DNA of 64,000 bases from Trachythela sp. YZ-2020 (lineage: Eukaryota > Cnidaria > Anthozoa > Malacalcyonacea > Clavulariidae): NCBI GenBank assembly GCA_016169945.1, contig JADLSH010000365.1:310001-374000 (forward strand), written 5' to 3'. Position numbers and translations under genes: made by a program. How positions within the stretch are numbered: position 1 is the stretch's first letter; each line of letters opens with the position of its first letter. Shown in pieces: positions 34,450 through 46,062 of the stretch. The notes beneath the pieces are model-generated. The model did no database searches. It saw nothing but the letters and a program-made list of their open reading frames with translations, and was not told the DNA's origin.

Positions 34450-34767
34450 CTCATGAGAACACTGGCATTCGTAACCGACATGAGAAATCCACTTTCAAGA
34501 GATGTAATATTTTAAAACGTAATTGACAACCAAAACAATCAGTCCATGTGCTTTGGCACGTGATGTCATTTGATAATCTCAGGGGAAAACCGTATCAAGT
34601 AAACAAGTTGATTTTAGTACAACTTTAGGAACAAGCTTGCATACATGTATGCTGAAATAGATCATATAGCCGTCTTAGCTGAATCGAAATGAACTCAAAT
34701 GTCAGTGTGCTTGATTAACTCGTGTAAGTTGAGATTGGTTGGTTCTCTCCTGTGCTTCGAGGGTTTT

Positions 34768-34900
34768 TCTTCGGGTACTCCGGTTTTCCCCCATCACTAA
34801 AAACTAACCCCAAGGCACTAACCTTAACTAACGAACCCTCGGAACCTTTCTCAATTGGGTTGTAAAACCTGTTAAGGCTTTCCGTCCACCTCAGAGTGGT
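34768..34900. repeat. SINE-like conserved block
   Basis: ttcgggtactccggttttcc matches the block in the SINE at 22.6 kb (same strand as that SINE's minus-strand reading). Lies in the centre of the long-TIR element. Confidence 0.45.
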
Positions 34901-35523
34901 AAGCATAATAAAAAAAAGCCAAGATTATTTTATCAGACCATTTTCACTTCGTGCGACTTGTGTTTCGTTAGTGGTTTCTGCAGGCCTACGCAAACCTATA
35001 ACAAAGGCCATCCTATTGCGTAAACAGAGTGCTCACGAGGTAACTCTACTATATAACCAAGGCTATTAAGGGGTTCATTTCTTATCTGGGAGGGGGGGGG
35101 GTTGAATTTAGTGAGCTCTCTTAAATCTTTGGCATGGTCCATCCCCATGATAAACTTTTCCCCACCCCTAAATAATGATATGTTTTTCATAAGACCCCCC
35201 TCCCAACCTCTCCTAAAAATCCAAAGTACATGGAACCTAGCTTAAAATCTCGTTTTTGTGAGCAAAACGTTTTGTGATCATTGCCAGCTGACTTTTACTA
35301 CTGTAAATATATTTTCAAGTTATACCTAGCAACAGATAGAACAAGCTGTAACTATGTTGTAATATCTTGCTCAAGCTGTGCCAGATCTATTTGAGCAGCA
35401 GTTACGAATTTGAACCTATAAACTGTGTGGTCTGTGTTGTCATTCTATAGGTCTTGAATAGCTTGGGGGTTAGGGGCACGCTCCCCCGGAAACTTTTGAC
35501 ATTTAGTATCCCTGATCTATTTA

Positions 35524-35725
35524 GGCCCCGTTTACACTATACCGGATACGCATGGTCACGACATCCAATTGAGCCATATCAAAGCGAGTTTAGCCCCCAA
35601 AATTATAATAGTATGATCGATTCAACAAAATCAGCTAACTGACAAAAGCCTAGGGTCAGGGATGCCGTAAAACGGCTTAAATTGATGTCGTGACGATGCG
35701 GATCCGGTATAGTGTAAACGGGGCC
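35524..35725. mobile_element. PIF/Harbinger-like MITE, 202 bp
   Basis: The TIRs ggccccgtttacactatacc and complement are flanked by TTA on both sides (35,521-35,523 and 35,726-35,728). The 3-bp TWA duplication is typical of PIF/Harbinger. It lies within the centre of the long-TIR element. Confidence 0.8.
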
Positions 35726-36244
35726 TTAGTATCTTTTTTTTTCTATGGCCGACTCCCTATTCCCCCCCCCAAACTGTCATTTTGCCTGTCCCATATAGGA
35801 ATGTAGGAGTGTCCCTAGTAGCAGTAAGCATACCCTAATTAATCTCGGCGGACGCATTCTCGTAAGATTTCAAAAGTTAATTCCGAACAATCAGCAATAG
35901 CCAATAAACAATATTTACTATAATCTTTGTTACAAAATAAATCCCTTGATGATAAAAACCTTTTAATTATCGAACACAGACTAAGAAACAAATGAACTCC
36001 TTTCCAGCACCTGTTTCATACGTTGCTTGGGGAAACAAGAAAACAGGTCTGGACAAACACATGCGCAATAATTTTACAGTGCACGGACGGGTTTTTCCAC
36101 TGGGTTTTCCCCTGAGATTATCAAATGACATCACGTGCCAAAGCACATGGACTGATTGTTTTGGTTGTCAATTACGTTTTAAAATATTACATCTCTTGAA
36201 AGTGGATTTCTCATGTCGGTCACGAATGCCAGTGTTCTCGTGAG

Positions 36245-36490
36245 TTGTTCATGCTGGATATACATCCTAAAATTTTAAATACTATAGGATATGGTAGAAT
36301 GACAATTAATCTAGAAGGGTCATCTTTTGAAAAATCGCAGAAAGGCGAGTTTAAGAGGAAATTTTGCGAAACAATTTGTACTATGCTAGACGTATTTGAC
36401 GTTCGGCAATCTGAGCCGCATTTAACACCATTTTTCGCGATCTTGTTTGCGTTGTGTGTTGCAGATATGGACGATATTTCGATCGTTTAG
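36245..36490 (+). CDS. Hypothetical 81-aa frame in right arm
   Basis: The inverted counterpart of the frame at 34,204-34,449 (starts MFMLDIH). In this arm an 83-aa frame ends at 36,243, immediately upstream. No family is recognised. Confidence 0.25.
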   Translation: MFMLDIHPKILNTIGYGRMTINLEGSSFEKSQKGEFKRKFCETICTMLDVFDVRQSEPHLTPFFAILFALCVADMDDISIV

Positions 36491-37075
36491 TCTTTAAAAA
36501 AGTGCAATAAATAATAATATATCATTAAACGTTCAATCGGTTATTTCTCCAAAACGCAAATTTACCGATAACAAAGTTGTGTGTTCACGGAAGTGTGAAA
36601 TTAATACAAGCGGGCCGCGCGTGAAATAGATGGCTCGACTTTGCCAGAGTTATTTATCGCGGTTTCGCGATGTAGAAGTACGCTTATAGCTTGACATTAT
36701 ATTTGAATACTTTCTCTAGAACGGTCATGAATCAAATTTTACAGTTTGCCATTATAAAGGTAAAAAATTAAGGTTTTAAAAAGCTATACGATCAATCGGG
36801 CCGCTGACCAGCCCTTTCGTCAGAAAAAATAGTCAACTTTCACAAGCTACTGTGGACAAACGAAACGTAATAAAGTTCTCATTTTCGGTCACGTACTAGA
36901 AAATATGACAGGTAAAAATGGTCTTTCAAAAAAAATTCATTTACATTACTGGTTAAGCGGCCAAAACGCTTTGTTTACAAACTTGTCGTCCCAGCTCCAG
37001 TTTCGAGCCAATCTGGAGCTGGCTCCAGGTTCGCGAAACTGGAGCTGCGAACCTGGAGCCAGCTGGCTCATCGTA

Positions 37076-37597
37076 AGACTCAACCTTTCTATTGGCAAAA
37101 AGCTCGCAGGCACCGCGCACTCACCATGAAGACCCTGGGGACAAGGTTGATCTGCCTTTTATATGAGTGGAGATCCAAAGAATAAGTCGCAATCATGTAA
37201 CGAAGGTAAATTTTAGATTTTAAAACAAGTAAACTCGTTGTGTGATGAACATTGCTATCTTTTAAACACGTTTGCTAATATGGGCCGTCAAATTTTGTCT
37301 GAATACTAGTCACCCAACACACTGAAAATACTCAAATACTGAATTGCCAAGTCCAATTCCCAGCAGCAAAATGTGAGGCGTGTTGCCGCCATGATTAAAG
37401 CCTTCTATTTTGTTATTCTGTTTGGAGCAAAACATATTGTTGAAAACACAGTTTTAAAACGGTATTCTTCATAGTATAGATTAGAGATGGTATTCAAGAA
37501 AGTTATGTACAATAGATTAATATCGTTTATTGATAAAACATAACATTGTTTCCATCACAGTATTGTTTTAGAAAGCAACACTCAACACAACATACTA
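37076..37597. other. No gene recognised
   Basis: Ordinary AT-rich sequence between two elements. Confidence 0.4.
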
Positions 37598-37599
37598 TA

Positions 37600-38480
37600 C
37601 CGTAACCTCCGACTATAAGCCCACCCGAACATAAGCACCCCGTGTATAAGCCCACTATATTCACTAACGCTCAAACCATTCCAAATATAAGCCCCCCCGG
37701 AATATATGCTCCCCCGTGTATAAGCCCATCATATTCACTAACGCTCAGAACATTCCAAATATAAGCCCCCGCCCCCCCCCCCCTTATCGAAGCCTTTGGG
37801 ATTATAACTGAACAAGATATACCAGTATTTATTAATGTTTTATTAAGTTTACAAAAAGCTTGTTTATGCTAATGATCTTTCAAGGCATCACGGACGAATC
37901 TTCTGTGTAACTTCGGTCCGTGAAGGTAATATGCCACAGTGGAAATTCGGCACTTTAGCGGGAGATCTCCTGCAGAAGCATGCAGTGATAAATGGGTAAT
38001 GCGGAAATATAATGCAGAAGAAAAAAAGGCAAAATGACTTGTGCGGAAATATTTGACACAGCTGATTTTTCAAACCACTTTCTTTGAAAAACCATGTAAC
38101 CAAGACCGTGCTTTCTTTGTTAAGTTTTCAATACCTTAAATTGCTAATTGTGATCAGCATAAATGCGGAAGGCTCCACTGCACCCACACGCAAAATGTGG
38201 AAATATCCTGCAGAAAGAAATACAAACTTTCCACTATGGGTAATATGAACATGGAAGTTCTATCCCTCCTCCGAGAACCCACATTCCTTCTGGTGCTTTT
38301 CTTTGTTGGCTGGTGATAACTGCCGAAACTTTCCAGCTTTTCACAATAAATATTACTAATGTAAAATGTAGTCCATGTATTAGCCCCCCCCCTCTGAATA
38401 TAAGCTCTCCCATGTATTAGCCCATGAAAAAATGCTTACGAACTAATATAAGCCCAGGGCTTATAGTTGGAGGTTTACAG
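37600..38480. mobile_element. Tc1/mariner-like non-autonomous element with TA duplication
   Basis: The ends are ccgtaacctccgactataag and the inverse cttatagttggaggtttacag, with TA on each side. The left portion repeats tataagcccnc words. A fragment of the same end occurs at 59,377-59,400. No transposase frame. Confidence 0.65.
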
Positions 38481-38487
38481 TACACGA

Positions 38488-38845
38488 TATTGTCAGTGGC
38501 GTAGCCAAGGGGGGGCGGTCTTCAAAACCGTTCTCATGAAAAGTTCAAATCCGGCGAGATATTGGGGGGGGGGGGTCAGGTGAGGTAAGCAACGAGTCAA
38601 ATCCAATTAAAAACTCCCAAACCATAGACGGTAGATAGACATAAAATATCATAAAGATATGTAATAATATAATGTAATAATAACAGAATGTTGTGATTTA
38701 TGACCTTCCAATTACTTTTAAAAACTGGTATCAGAATGTGGGAAATGGCGTTTCCGAGCCCTAGAAATCCAACATTTTCCCTTGGGGGCATCCCCCCAGA
38801 CCCCCCTAGCTGGTTCATGGCTTTGCCACTCACTACTCGCATTAA
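38488..38845. repeat. hAT-like MITE fragment
   Basis: It starts CAGTGGCGTAGCC at about 38,495, like the element at 11,831, and has the C-rich module (cccccagacccccctag) near 38,805. The right end ggctttgccactc is only partly complementary and no duplication is found, so it is truncated or diverged. Confidence 0.45.
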
Positions 38846-38849
38846 GTGT

Positions 38850-39322
38850 ATATGCTAGACCAATAAACTTTACGCTATACCAATTCAGTTTACCATAGAC
38901 GGATTTTCTGGGGGGGGGGTGCGCAAAACGTTTTCCCACCCCACCTCAGAAATTTTCACCCTCCCCAAAAAAAAAATTAGGTGCTCATTGGGATAAATGA
39001 CAGTAGTGTGATTGAAATAAAGATTTTGAACTAAGTAAGACTAAAAACAAGGATTTTGAACTAAATAAGACCAAAAATCTCAAGATTTCCTGGGGGCTTC
39101 GCCCCCTTACCCCCATTCCCGACTGTGCTCCCCAGACCCCTGCTGCAGCTTGCTCGGCGGCGCTACGCACCCTGTCACTCACCTCCCCAGAAAAATCTGA
39201 AAATCCGTCTATGCAGTTTACGCTATATAGACCAATTCAGTTTACGCTATACCAATTCAGTTTATGCTATACCAATCCAGTTTATGCTAGACCAATTCAC
39301 TTTGTGCTAGACCAATTAAACA
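38850..39322. repeat. ~21-bp satellite, interrupted by a MITE
   Basis: Units read accaattcagtttatgctat. Two lie left of, and about five right of, the insertion at 38,894-39,213. Confidence 0.75.
38894..39213. mobile_element. hAT-type MITE, 320 bp, inside a satellite
   Basis: The ends are CATAGACGGATTTTC and GAAAATCCGTCTATG. The exact 8-bp duplication CAGTTTAC (38,886-38,893 and 39,214-39,221) comes from the satellite unit. Confidence 0.8.
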
Positions 39323-39499
39323 TTGTTTGTTAAACATTCCAACTTTGCCTTAACTGTATCTTTTTTGTATCTCTATTTACAACTGAACGCAAGACCATTT
39401 CAATGTAAAACGTTCCGCCCATAGTCTACCTTCAACATCTGCCATGTTGTTTTGTTAAATTTAGCATTTCTCACGTGCTAGTGTCCACAAATCATTCGC

Positions 39500-39700
39500 T
39501 GAGCGTCATGCACGATGTTACCTCAGCATAATGAAATATGAAATCGAATACGGAAATGCACAGTGTCATAATGAAATGCCTTGTTCAATTGCATAATGCA
39601 ATGTATTAACTTTGGCAAGCATAATAAAATACGAGACAGAATAACAAAATATAGGCGTCATAATGAAATGCCTTTTTAATTGCATAATATATGTGTTTAA
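39500..39700. repeat. Degenerate CATAATGAAATG-type repeat
   Basis: The phrase cataatgaaatg recurs several times with gtc/agc prefixes. No gene lies in 39,322-39,954 before the acceptor at 39,954. Confidence 0.45.
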
Positions 39701-39954
39701 TTATGGCTGTAATCACCCCTCATAGCAAAATTGTGGTGCAAATCTCAATCCCAGTAGTCCAAATCCCATTTTCTCAGTGAAAAAATAGGCAAATCCCAGC
39801 TCCCATTTTACCCCTTCACAACCCTCCAATAACATTGAGAATTGTACCATTTTGTACGATTGATATTTGTAGTGATATGCTGTAAATTTTGCTGAATTTG
39901 TACACCAACATGGCGGCCAAAAATAATATTACCAATATTCTGTTCTTTTTCCAG

Positions 39955-41015
39955 TTATTCCTGGAGGCAGTTCAAACACTGGTAGAAAACTGTATTTTCA
40001 TGTTAATGGTAATGCACGTATTAGCAGCACAGTATTAAATCGCTCTAGGCTAGAAAAAATACGGGACGACGTCATTTTCAACTTGACGGTGGGCATGATA
40101 TGTCGAAAAAAAGAAAAAACTGTTTCGAAAAGTAAGAAAGGGCGCGAAGGGGACGACCGCATAGATATGCAAGGGGAAGTAATTAACAACAACAGATCTT
40201 ATTACAATGTCCACGTTCAAGGGAATGGAACCACATATGCACAAGCTCTTGTACCAGTTGAGGATACCGATGATATCCCAGATGAGGTTTTGCAAAATGG
40301 GTTGGTTGTAAGTTTAACTAGAAAAGTGGGAATCGTATTATCATTTGAAGATGGAAACACAGTAATCACTAGTGAAAAGGTAAATGCTATTATTAGCGAG
40401 GGAGTGGTCATTATTTATGTGCTGGTAGGGGGTGGATTTTTTTGAGGAGGGGTTAGAAAATTTTAAAGGTCGTTGAAGGAGGGGTTACGTTGATTCCTGA
40501 CTTGAAGTAGAAGGAGTTTTGAGAAAAATAGTCTTAAAAAAAGGTTTTGATACTTAATATGCGAAATAATTACACTGAAACATAAGATAATTTTTTTAGC
40601 GGTCTGGTATCCATAAAATAGAGTAATCTGATTGGCTGGCGAGCATTTCAGAGCGGTCCGGTTTTTCGCACCCGGCCCGCTCTGAAACTTATCCGGACCG
40701 CTTTGAAACTCAACCAGACCGCTCCAGTTTTCACGCCAAAACAAACAGAGGAGTGAAACAATATTGGCTTCCATTTATAAATTAGTGTTCAGTGGCTTTT
40801 CCTGTTATGTTTTGATACCTCCAAACTACAGATGCTTTGCAACGTGCCTACACAGTCTTTGTGTTTTGCACAATGGTGCAATCGGCATACAACCTTTTAA
40901 CTGTCTCTTTATTCCATCAATCTATTCAGACTAACGCAGACTAAAACATTTTTTACAGGGCGAAATGTCCAAGAAAAAAACCCTGGAGAAGTTCAAGAAT
41001 ACTAAAAAAAACTAG
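39955..41015 (+). CDS. Hypothetical Lys-rich protein, last two coding exons
   Basis: An acceptor (TGTTCTTTTTCCAG) opens a 425-bp exon, 39,955-40,379, fully open in one frame. It starts, after a split codon, IPGGSSNTGRKLYFHVNG, runs through a basic patch (RKKEKTVSKSKKGR) and an acidic stretch (PVEDTDDIPDEVL), and ends SEK|GTAAAT. A second exon, 40,959-41,015, follows a TTTTTTACAG acceptor in phase 0 and encodes GEMSKKKTLEKFKNTKKN then TAG. AATAAA-type signals at about 41,361 and 41,400 could end the transcript. Matching phases, basic C-terminus and absence of stops support a real gene. Upstream exons were not found, and no domain is recognised. Confidence 0.5.
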
Positions 41016-41560
41016 TATGTTAATCAGGTATGTTATTTTCAGAATAATGTAGAACAGGAAAAATACACATAATGGTATATTCTAAAACCTTATAGAATTA
41101 TTACATATTCTGTTTCAGTAATTGATTAATGATTACACCATAGTCTATGATTACACCAAGGAAATAAACAAATTTTCTGAGACAACTGCTTCCATCGACC
41201 TTTTATCTATCTTGTTCCGACGTTTAAATACTTTATATATTTGATTTCTTAAAATTGAATGAAGGTTTGTCGGATTTAAACCAACAAGACTGCTTAGGTA
41301 GTTCATTGTTTACTGTTTCGGCCATTTCAGGTCACTATTTGGTCTTTGTTTTCTTCAAGTAAAATAAAATTCAGTAAATCTGTACAATTTGTAATGTCTT
41401 TAATAAATATAAAGAAGAAATAAGTGTGCATGCGCACCAAGTATTGATCCTTGTGGGAACCCCGTATTAATGGGTGGGTTTCACCATAGGATGTCCATCA
41501 AATACTGTTATCCTCACAATAAATAGTTGTAAAATCTATCTTTAACAATTAAATGTTTAA
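41016..41560. other. Probable 3' untranslated region and intergenic DNA
   Basis: It contains tttaataaatataaag at about 41,398, a plausible poly(A) signal for the upstream plus-strand gene. No other gene is seen. Confidence 0.35.
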
Positions 41561-41564
41561 AGTA

Positions 41565-41745
41565 TGCTTAAAAAACTCATTACTAATTAATGAGAAAACA
41601 CAAAGAAAAATCATGACCGTACCGTACTCGCAGAACGTATTTTATCAGATATAAAACACTCGGTTTCGCCTCGAGTTTTATATCTGATAAAACACTCCTG
41701 CTCGTGTTTTAAATAGTACATAAAGTGCTTCTGGAATTTAATTGT
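41565..41745. repeat. Foldback element (TTTTATATCTGATAAA family), copy 1
   Basis: gtattttatcagatataaaacactcgg folds on ctcgagttttatatctgataaa. It is preceded by aaaaaactcattactaatt. Related copies lie at 53,300-53,590 and 53,745-53,860. Confidence 0.7.
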
Positions 41746-42377
41746 GTATCTCATTATCTATGCAGATTTTTCAAATTGCATGGTTAAACCTTAGGTTATA
41801 AAACCTTTTTTAGGTTTAAATACCTTACCGTAGTATAATATGTAGAACGTTCTGGCTTCTGGTTCGTACCAAATGCTACAGAAATGGTCTGCAACTATTC
41901 TGGATGGCTTTCTACAGATAAGATACATGAAAGCGATTTTGCGTAATGTGCAAATAGCGCAAAAGAGCTCATGCGATGCCAATTGTACATCCCGAACGTG
42001 ATTGGATAACTGTATAAAGTTGCTAATTGCAACACACATTGCAAACCTCGATCACACTCAAGGGGCGAAAACGCTTTTGTCAATAGGATTTGAGCTGATG
42101 TTTATTTCTCTCGCCCGCCTCGCTTCTCCTGCCCGCAGCCAATGCCTGCTAGGCAGGCTAGTTCCCCTCTTACTATGTCCTCCTTTATTCATTTACTAGG
42201 TTTCCTGATGGATGTTGACAGTAGTAGGAGAAGAGGGGTTATACGGCGGGTGGTGCAGTTGGTGCACTCAGCACCACCTATGACGTCATCATTTCTTAAG
42301 TATTTTAATTTATTCACCGATATTCACCTCGCCTTCAGCGAGTAATCTGGTTACTTTCTTGGCCTCTCTCATACGTC

Positions 42378-43127
42378 ATTTTTCAAGTATAGACACAGTA
42401 GGCCCAGGCTCTATTTGCCCGCGCCCGCTTGTGACTTCCTTATAACGAGGGAAGGAAGGAAACATTGAGACCAAAATAGCCCAGACTTGGCATATGTTAC
42501 ACGAAACTATCCTCGATTTTTCGCCTTTAAATGCATTTCTTTCGAGATTAATCGATATCCCCTGCAAGAATGATACCGTACAACTCTCAAAACAACGATG
42601 CTTTAATGAAAGAGCTTAAATTCGCTCTAAAATCCGTGAGGGAATGACAAAATTTGGCAAAAATATATCCGCGTGCCAGGTTTGCTTGTCAAAAACCGGA
42701 AGTCGTTGAACAACTCAAAATACACTCAAACCTGATTGGACAACGAATATCAACAAAAATTTCAAATTCCAATCAGGTTTGAGTGTATTTTGAGTTGTTC
42801 AACGACTTCCGGTTTTTGACCAGCAAACCTGGCACGCGGATATATTTTTGCCAAATTTTGTCATTCCCTCACGGATTTTAGAGCGAATTTATTAATTAAA
42901 ATTAAAGCATCGTTGTTTTGAGAGTTGTACGGTATCATTCTTGCAGGGGATATCGATTAATCTCGAAAGAAATGCATTTAAAGGCGAAAAATCGAGGATA
43001 GTTTCGTGTAACATATGCCTGGGCTATTTTGGTCTCAATGTTTCCTTCCTTCCCTCGTTATAAGGAAGTCATAGGCAGGCGCGGGCAAATAGAGCCTGGG
43101 CCTCCTGTGATTATACTTGGAAAAAAA
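42378..43127. repeat. Large foldback, ~750 bp, arms ~355 bp
   Basis: Outer ends tttttcaagtata / tatacttggaaaaa. The arms run inward through ggcccaggctctatttgccc, the gggatatcgattaatctcga region and acttccggtttttgac to caaacctgattgga / tccaatcaggtttg, leaving a loop of about 35 bp. The right arm has a small insertion near 42,890. The arms are highly similar, and the short frames inside are shadows. 41,746-42,377 shows no gene. Confidence 0.85.
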
Positions 43128-43815
43128 CCCATGGACTATGTCGTATAATAAAAAATATAAATAAAATATGGATTGTGTCATATTTTTGGCATGTTGTGTG
43201 TTATCTATCAGCCAAGCGTTCGCTTTGGACAAACAAGTCATGCAGACAACACAGATAGTTGGCTGCTGGGATTCCTAAATGTTTTGTTTGGTTTCCTCTT
43301 GCTACAATAGTCCCAACTTTCAGAGCTTCTGCAGTAATTGTGACAAGATCACCAGTCTTTGCAGCTGACAAATATGTAAGAAAAATATAACTAACAACCT
43401 TTACTACACAGTACTCAGTATAGCGAGGTTTTTAGTGTCTAAGAATCTATAAGGCATATAGGCCTTGGAGAATATTTCTGTAGTTGTATGGAAATTACTG
43501 GAGTTATATTTTCATTTCCAATTTGAACAAATAATCAAAACTGTGTATAGTATTATTTATACCATAGTTCTATCTAACAGTACATATAAACCTGGCTTTT
43601 GACGTAGCTAGGACCATTTTTCCGAAGCACATATGAAAATGAATAATCGGAATTGGAAATTTTTGTTGCAGATATGACTTGCCTTCCAGTAAGTTGGAGG
43701 GCTGATGTGGTAATTTTAAACCCTGAAAACTGTCTGGCATTATACAGAGTAAAGTAGTAAAGTAGGATACATTATGGCTTGATGGTTAACAAGATCGACA
43801 TGGGCAGAGAGTCTT
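43128..43815. other. No gene recognised
   Basis: It includes part of the dispersed taaaatcatctggcatta-type repeat at about 43,715-43,765. Nothing else is seen. Confidence 0.4.
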
Positions 43816-43817
43816 TA

Positions 43818-45455
43818 TTTTTTTTTTTTTTTTTTTTAATCAGCTTTATTGGACATACATATAAAAGGTTACATAATATTATACAAACAAAGAAAATTAC
43901 AGGGTATACGTCCAATGGGGCTAGCGCAAACGGGACAACGAGACCCATGCAGGGCACCACCCCTATAAAACTAAACTAGTGAAAACAAACTTATTGACTA
44001 CACAGAATATATACATATATAACTTAGGACTTAAGTACGGTGACAGGGGCAGTCTCTTATGAGCGACGAAGTACATGCCATATCTACATTAAAAGTACTG
44101 TTCACCAAGGCGGTGTATGTCGTGTGCAAAAAGCTTTTAAAAATACTTAGACTGGCAAACTTTTCAGGTGAGGCTATTTTACATATATAGGTCCAAGGCT
44201 TTACTATTCTGTTAAAAAACGATGCCTGAAAGGTGGATGTATTACAAAAGGAGTGTTTTAGCATTAGGGTTGGATTCTGTGCGCGAGATCGGTTGTGTTC
44301 TACGAACGTTAAAAGTTGATTAATGTTTAAATCGGTATAACCAAAAATACATTTATAAACCAACACAAGATCTCTGATTTGTCGATCATAAGTTAGTGGC
44401 AAAGCTCACCAACTTTAGTTCTTAGAATCCATCGAGTTGCCCGTCTCTGTACTCGTTCTAAGAGAATCTGCAACTTTGCATTGGCAGGTGACCAAACCTC
44501 AGTTGCGTAGCAAAGCTGCGACTTTACCAAAGCTAGATAAAGTGTTCGTCTAACTTTGGTGTCTGTGATGAGAGCACATGTTCTTTTCAGGAGACCGAGC
44601 ATCCTATTAGCTTTGCTGACGATTGAGAAGATGTGAGTGTCCCAAGATAGCTTGCTATTGACGATAACTCCTAGGTCTTTTTCCTGTTGAACGCGTTGTA
44701 AAATGGCGTTGTCCAGATGGTAGTCCGTAAGTATAGGCGATTTCTTCCGAGTGACCGTTAACACCTTACACTTGGAGGCATTAAACTTCATATTGGAGTT
44801 ATGACTCCAAGTATTTAGGTTCGATATGTCACGTTGCAGCTTCTCACAGTCACTTTGGGACGAAATAGGGCGGTATAATTTTGTGTCATCTGCATAGAGA
44901 GCTGAACTCGTCTGTTCCTGGATCGAGTCAGGTAAGTCATTAATAAAGATGACAAACAGCAGATGTCCAACAAGGCTTCCTTGGGGCACACTAGAGGTGA
45001 CTGGTAGGTACTGAGAGGTAACACCGTCTATCAAAACTCTCTGATATCTATGGTTGAGATAGTCCTTAAACCAGTTAAGGAGTTGACCCGTTACGCCATA
45101 CCATTTAAGTTTCTGGATACGAATGACATGGTCTACAGAATCAAACGCCTTGGCGAAATCAAAGTAAAGCATATCAGTTTGAGTGTTCCGGTCGAGTGAT
45201 TTACCAATAGAGTGGAGAACATGCAGGAGTTGTGTCACACAAGAACGACTACGCATGAAACCGTACTGAAGTTCGGTGATTAGACATGACACGTGGGCAT
45301 AGAACCTATTGCAGACGCAGCGTTCCATCACTTTACTAACTATTGACAATAAAGAGATCGATGGGTCTGTAGTTTCCGGCAGGTTCCTTCAGATCTTTCT
45401 TGTGCACAGGAGTTACGTCTGCATTCTTCCATTCAGCTGGAAAACGCGCAGTGCG
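43818..45455 (-). mobile_element. 5'-truncated non-LTR retrotransposon (CR1/jockey-like LINE)
   Basis: Minus-strand order: broken reverse-transcriptase ORF (45,455 to 44,031), ~190-bp 3' untranslated region, an AATAAA signal at about 43,848-43,853, then a poly(A) tract (poly-T on the plus strand, about 43,818-43,839). The upstream endonuclease region is absent, as usual for 5' truncation. Two degraded relatives lie at 18.3-19.0 and 20.5 kb. Confidence 0.85.
44393..45349 (-). pseudogene. LINE reverse transcriptase, main fragment
   Basis: 318 residues of RNA-dependent DNA polymerase. Motif A is DFAKAFDSVDH (D64 and D70 of this fragment). Next come VPQGSLVGHLLFVIFINDLP (positions 121-140) and the catalytic YADD at 152-155. 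The thumb has LCYATEVWSP and VQRRATRWIL. Upstream, in another frame to about 45,450, is PAEWKNADVTPVHKK...NYRPI, the start of the fingers. Downstream, the frame 44,031-44,402 (LPLTYDRQIRDLVLVYKC-like start) is the C-terminal region. One frame break on each side (about 45,357 and 44,400) makes the copy non-functional as read. Confidence 0.85.
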
Positions 45456-45723
45456 CAACTGGTCAACCCACTACGCCCAATACTTTCCCTGTATTGACAA
45501 GAAAATCATCTGGTATTAGACAGGGTAAAATAACCTTTTGCGGCTTAAAGGGCTAGATGAAAGGAAATAGAACTTACGAGACGTTGAGATCAATGCTGAC
45601 CCCAGGTCGTCCATTTTCCATACTCAATAACGCCATTGTTGTCAGACTATCAATTAAGCTTGCTGTCAGCCGTCCATGCAACGTACCGCCTGCATTTTGA
45701 TGTTATTCATCAATTGTTAACTC

Positions 45724-46062
45724 CAGGGGTGTAGTGGCTGAGCCCCCCAATGTTTTTGCAGGTTGCGTAACCCGAACCCGGAAAGTTCTTTGGAATTGTA
45801 GTGTCAAAATGATTTTAGTAATCTTTATACTGCACTTTGATCCGACTATTATTTCATTTATGTGACTCTAGCAATTAAAGCACGATTGAAATCCTTTCTT
45901 CATTTAAAAATACCGAATAAATAAATGCTTAAACTAAAAATTAATATTGAAAATTCCTAAGTTTATCACTATTGTAACCTTTACACCTTGTCACCCCCCC
46001 CCCCAAACACATACACACTGTCACCCCCTCCCCCTTGTTAGCGTTCCAGGACTACACCACTG
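45724..46062. mobile_element. hAT-type MITE, 339 bp
   Basis: The ends are CAGGGGTGTAGTGG and CTACACCACTG. The 8-bp duplications GTTAACTC / GATAACTC (45,716-45,723 and 46,063-46,070) differ at one base. A C-homopolymer lies inside. Just left, 45,490-45,555 is a copy of the dispersed TTGACAAGAAAATCATCTGG-type repeat. Confidence 0.75.

Larger units (their letters stand above)
33620..37074. mobile_element. Long-TIR element: 973-bp near-identical inverted arms, 6-bp duplication
   Basis: Arms 33,619-34,591 and 36,103-37,075 are inverted copies of equal length that differ at only a few positions I could find. The outer ends read ACGATGAGCCAGC and complement. The hexamer AAGACT lies on both sides (33,614-33,619 and 37,075-37,080). 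Each arm starts with a sub-palindrome (gctccaggttcg / cgaacctggagc). The ~1.5 kb centre holds a SINE-like block, a 202-bp MITE and C-rich fragments, but no transposase. Six-bp duplications with long TIRs occur in Polinton/Maverick elements, but no Polinton gene is visible and the ends are not typical. An inverted duplication or assembly error is the alternative. Confidence 0.65.

Noticed and set aside
38488..38845. Full hAT-type element
   Set aside because: Only one end is convincing and no 8-bp duplication could be found, so it is kept only as a fragment.
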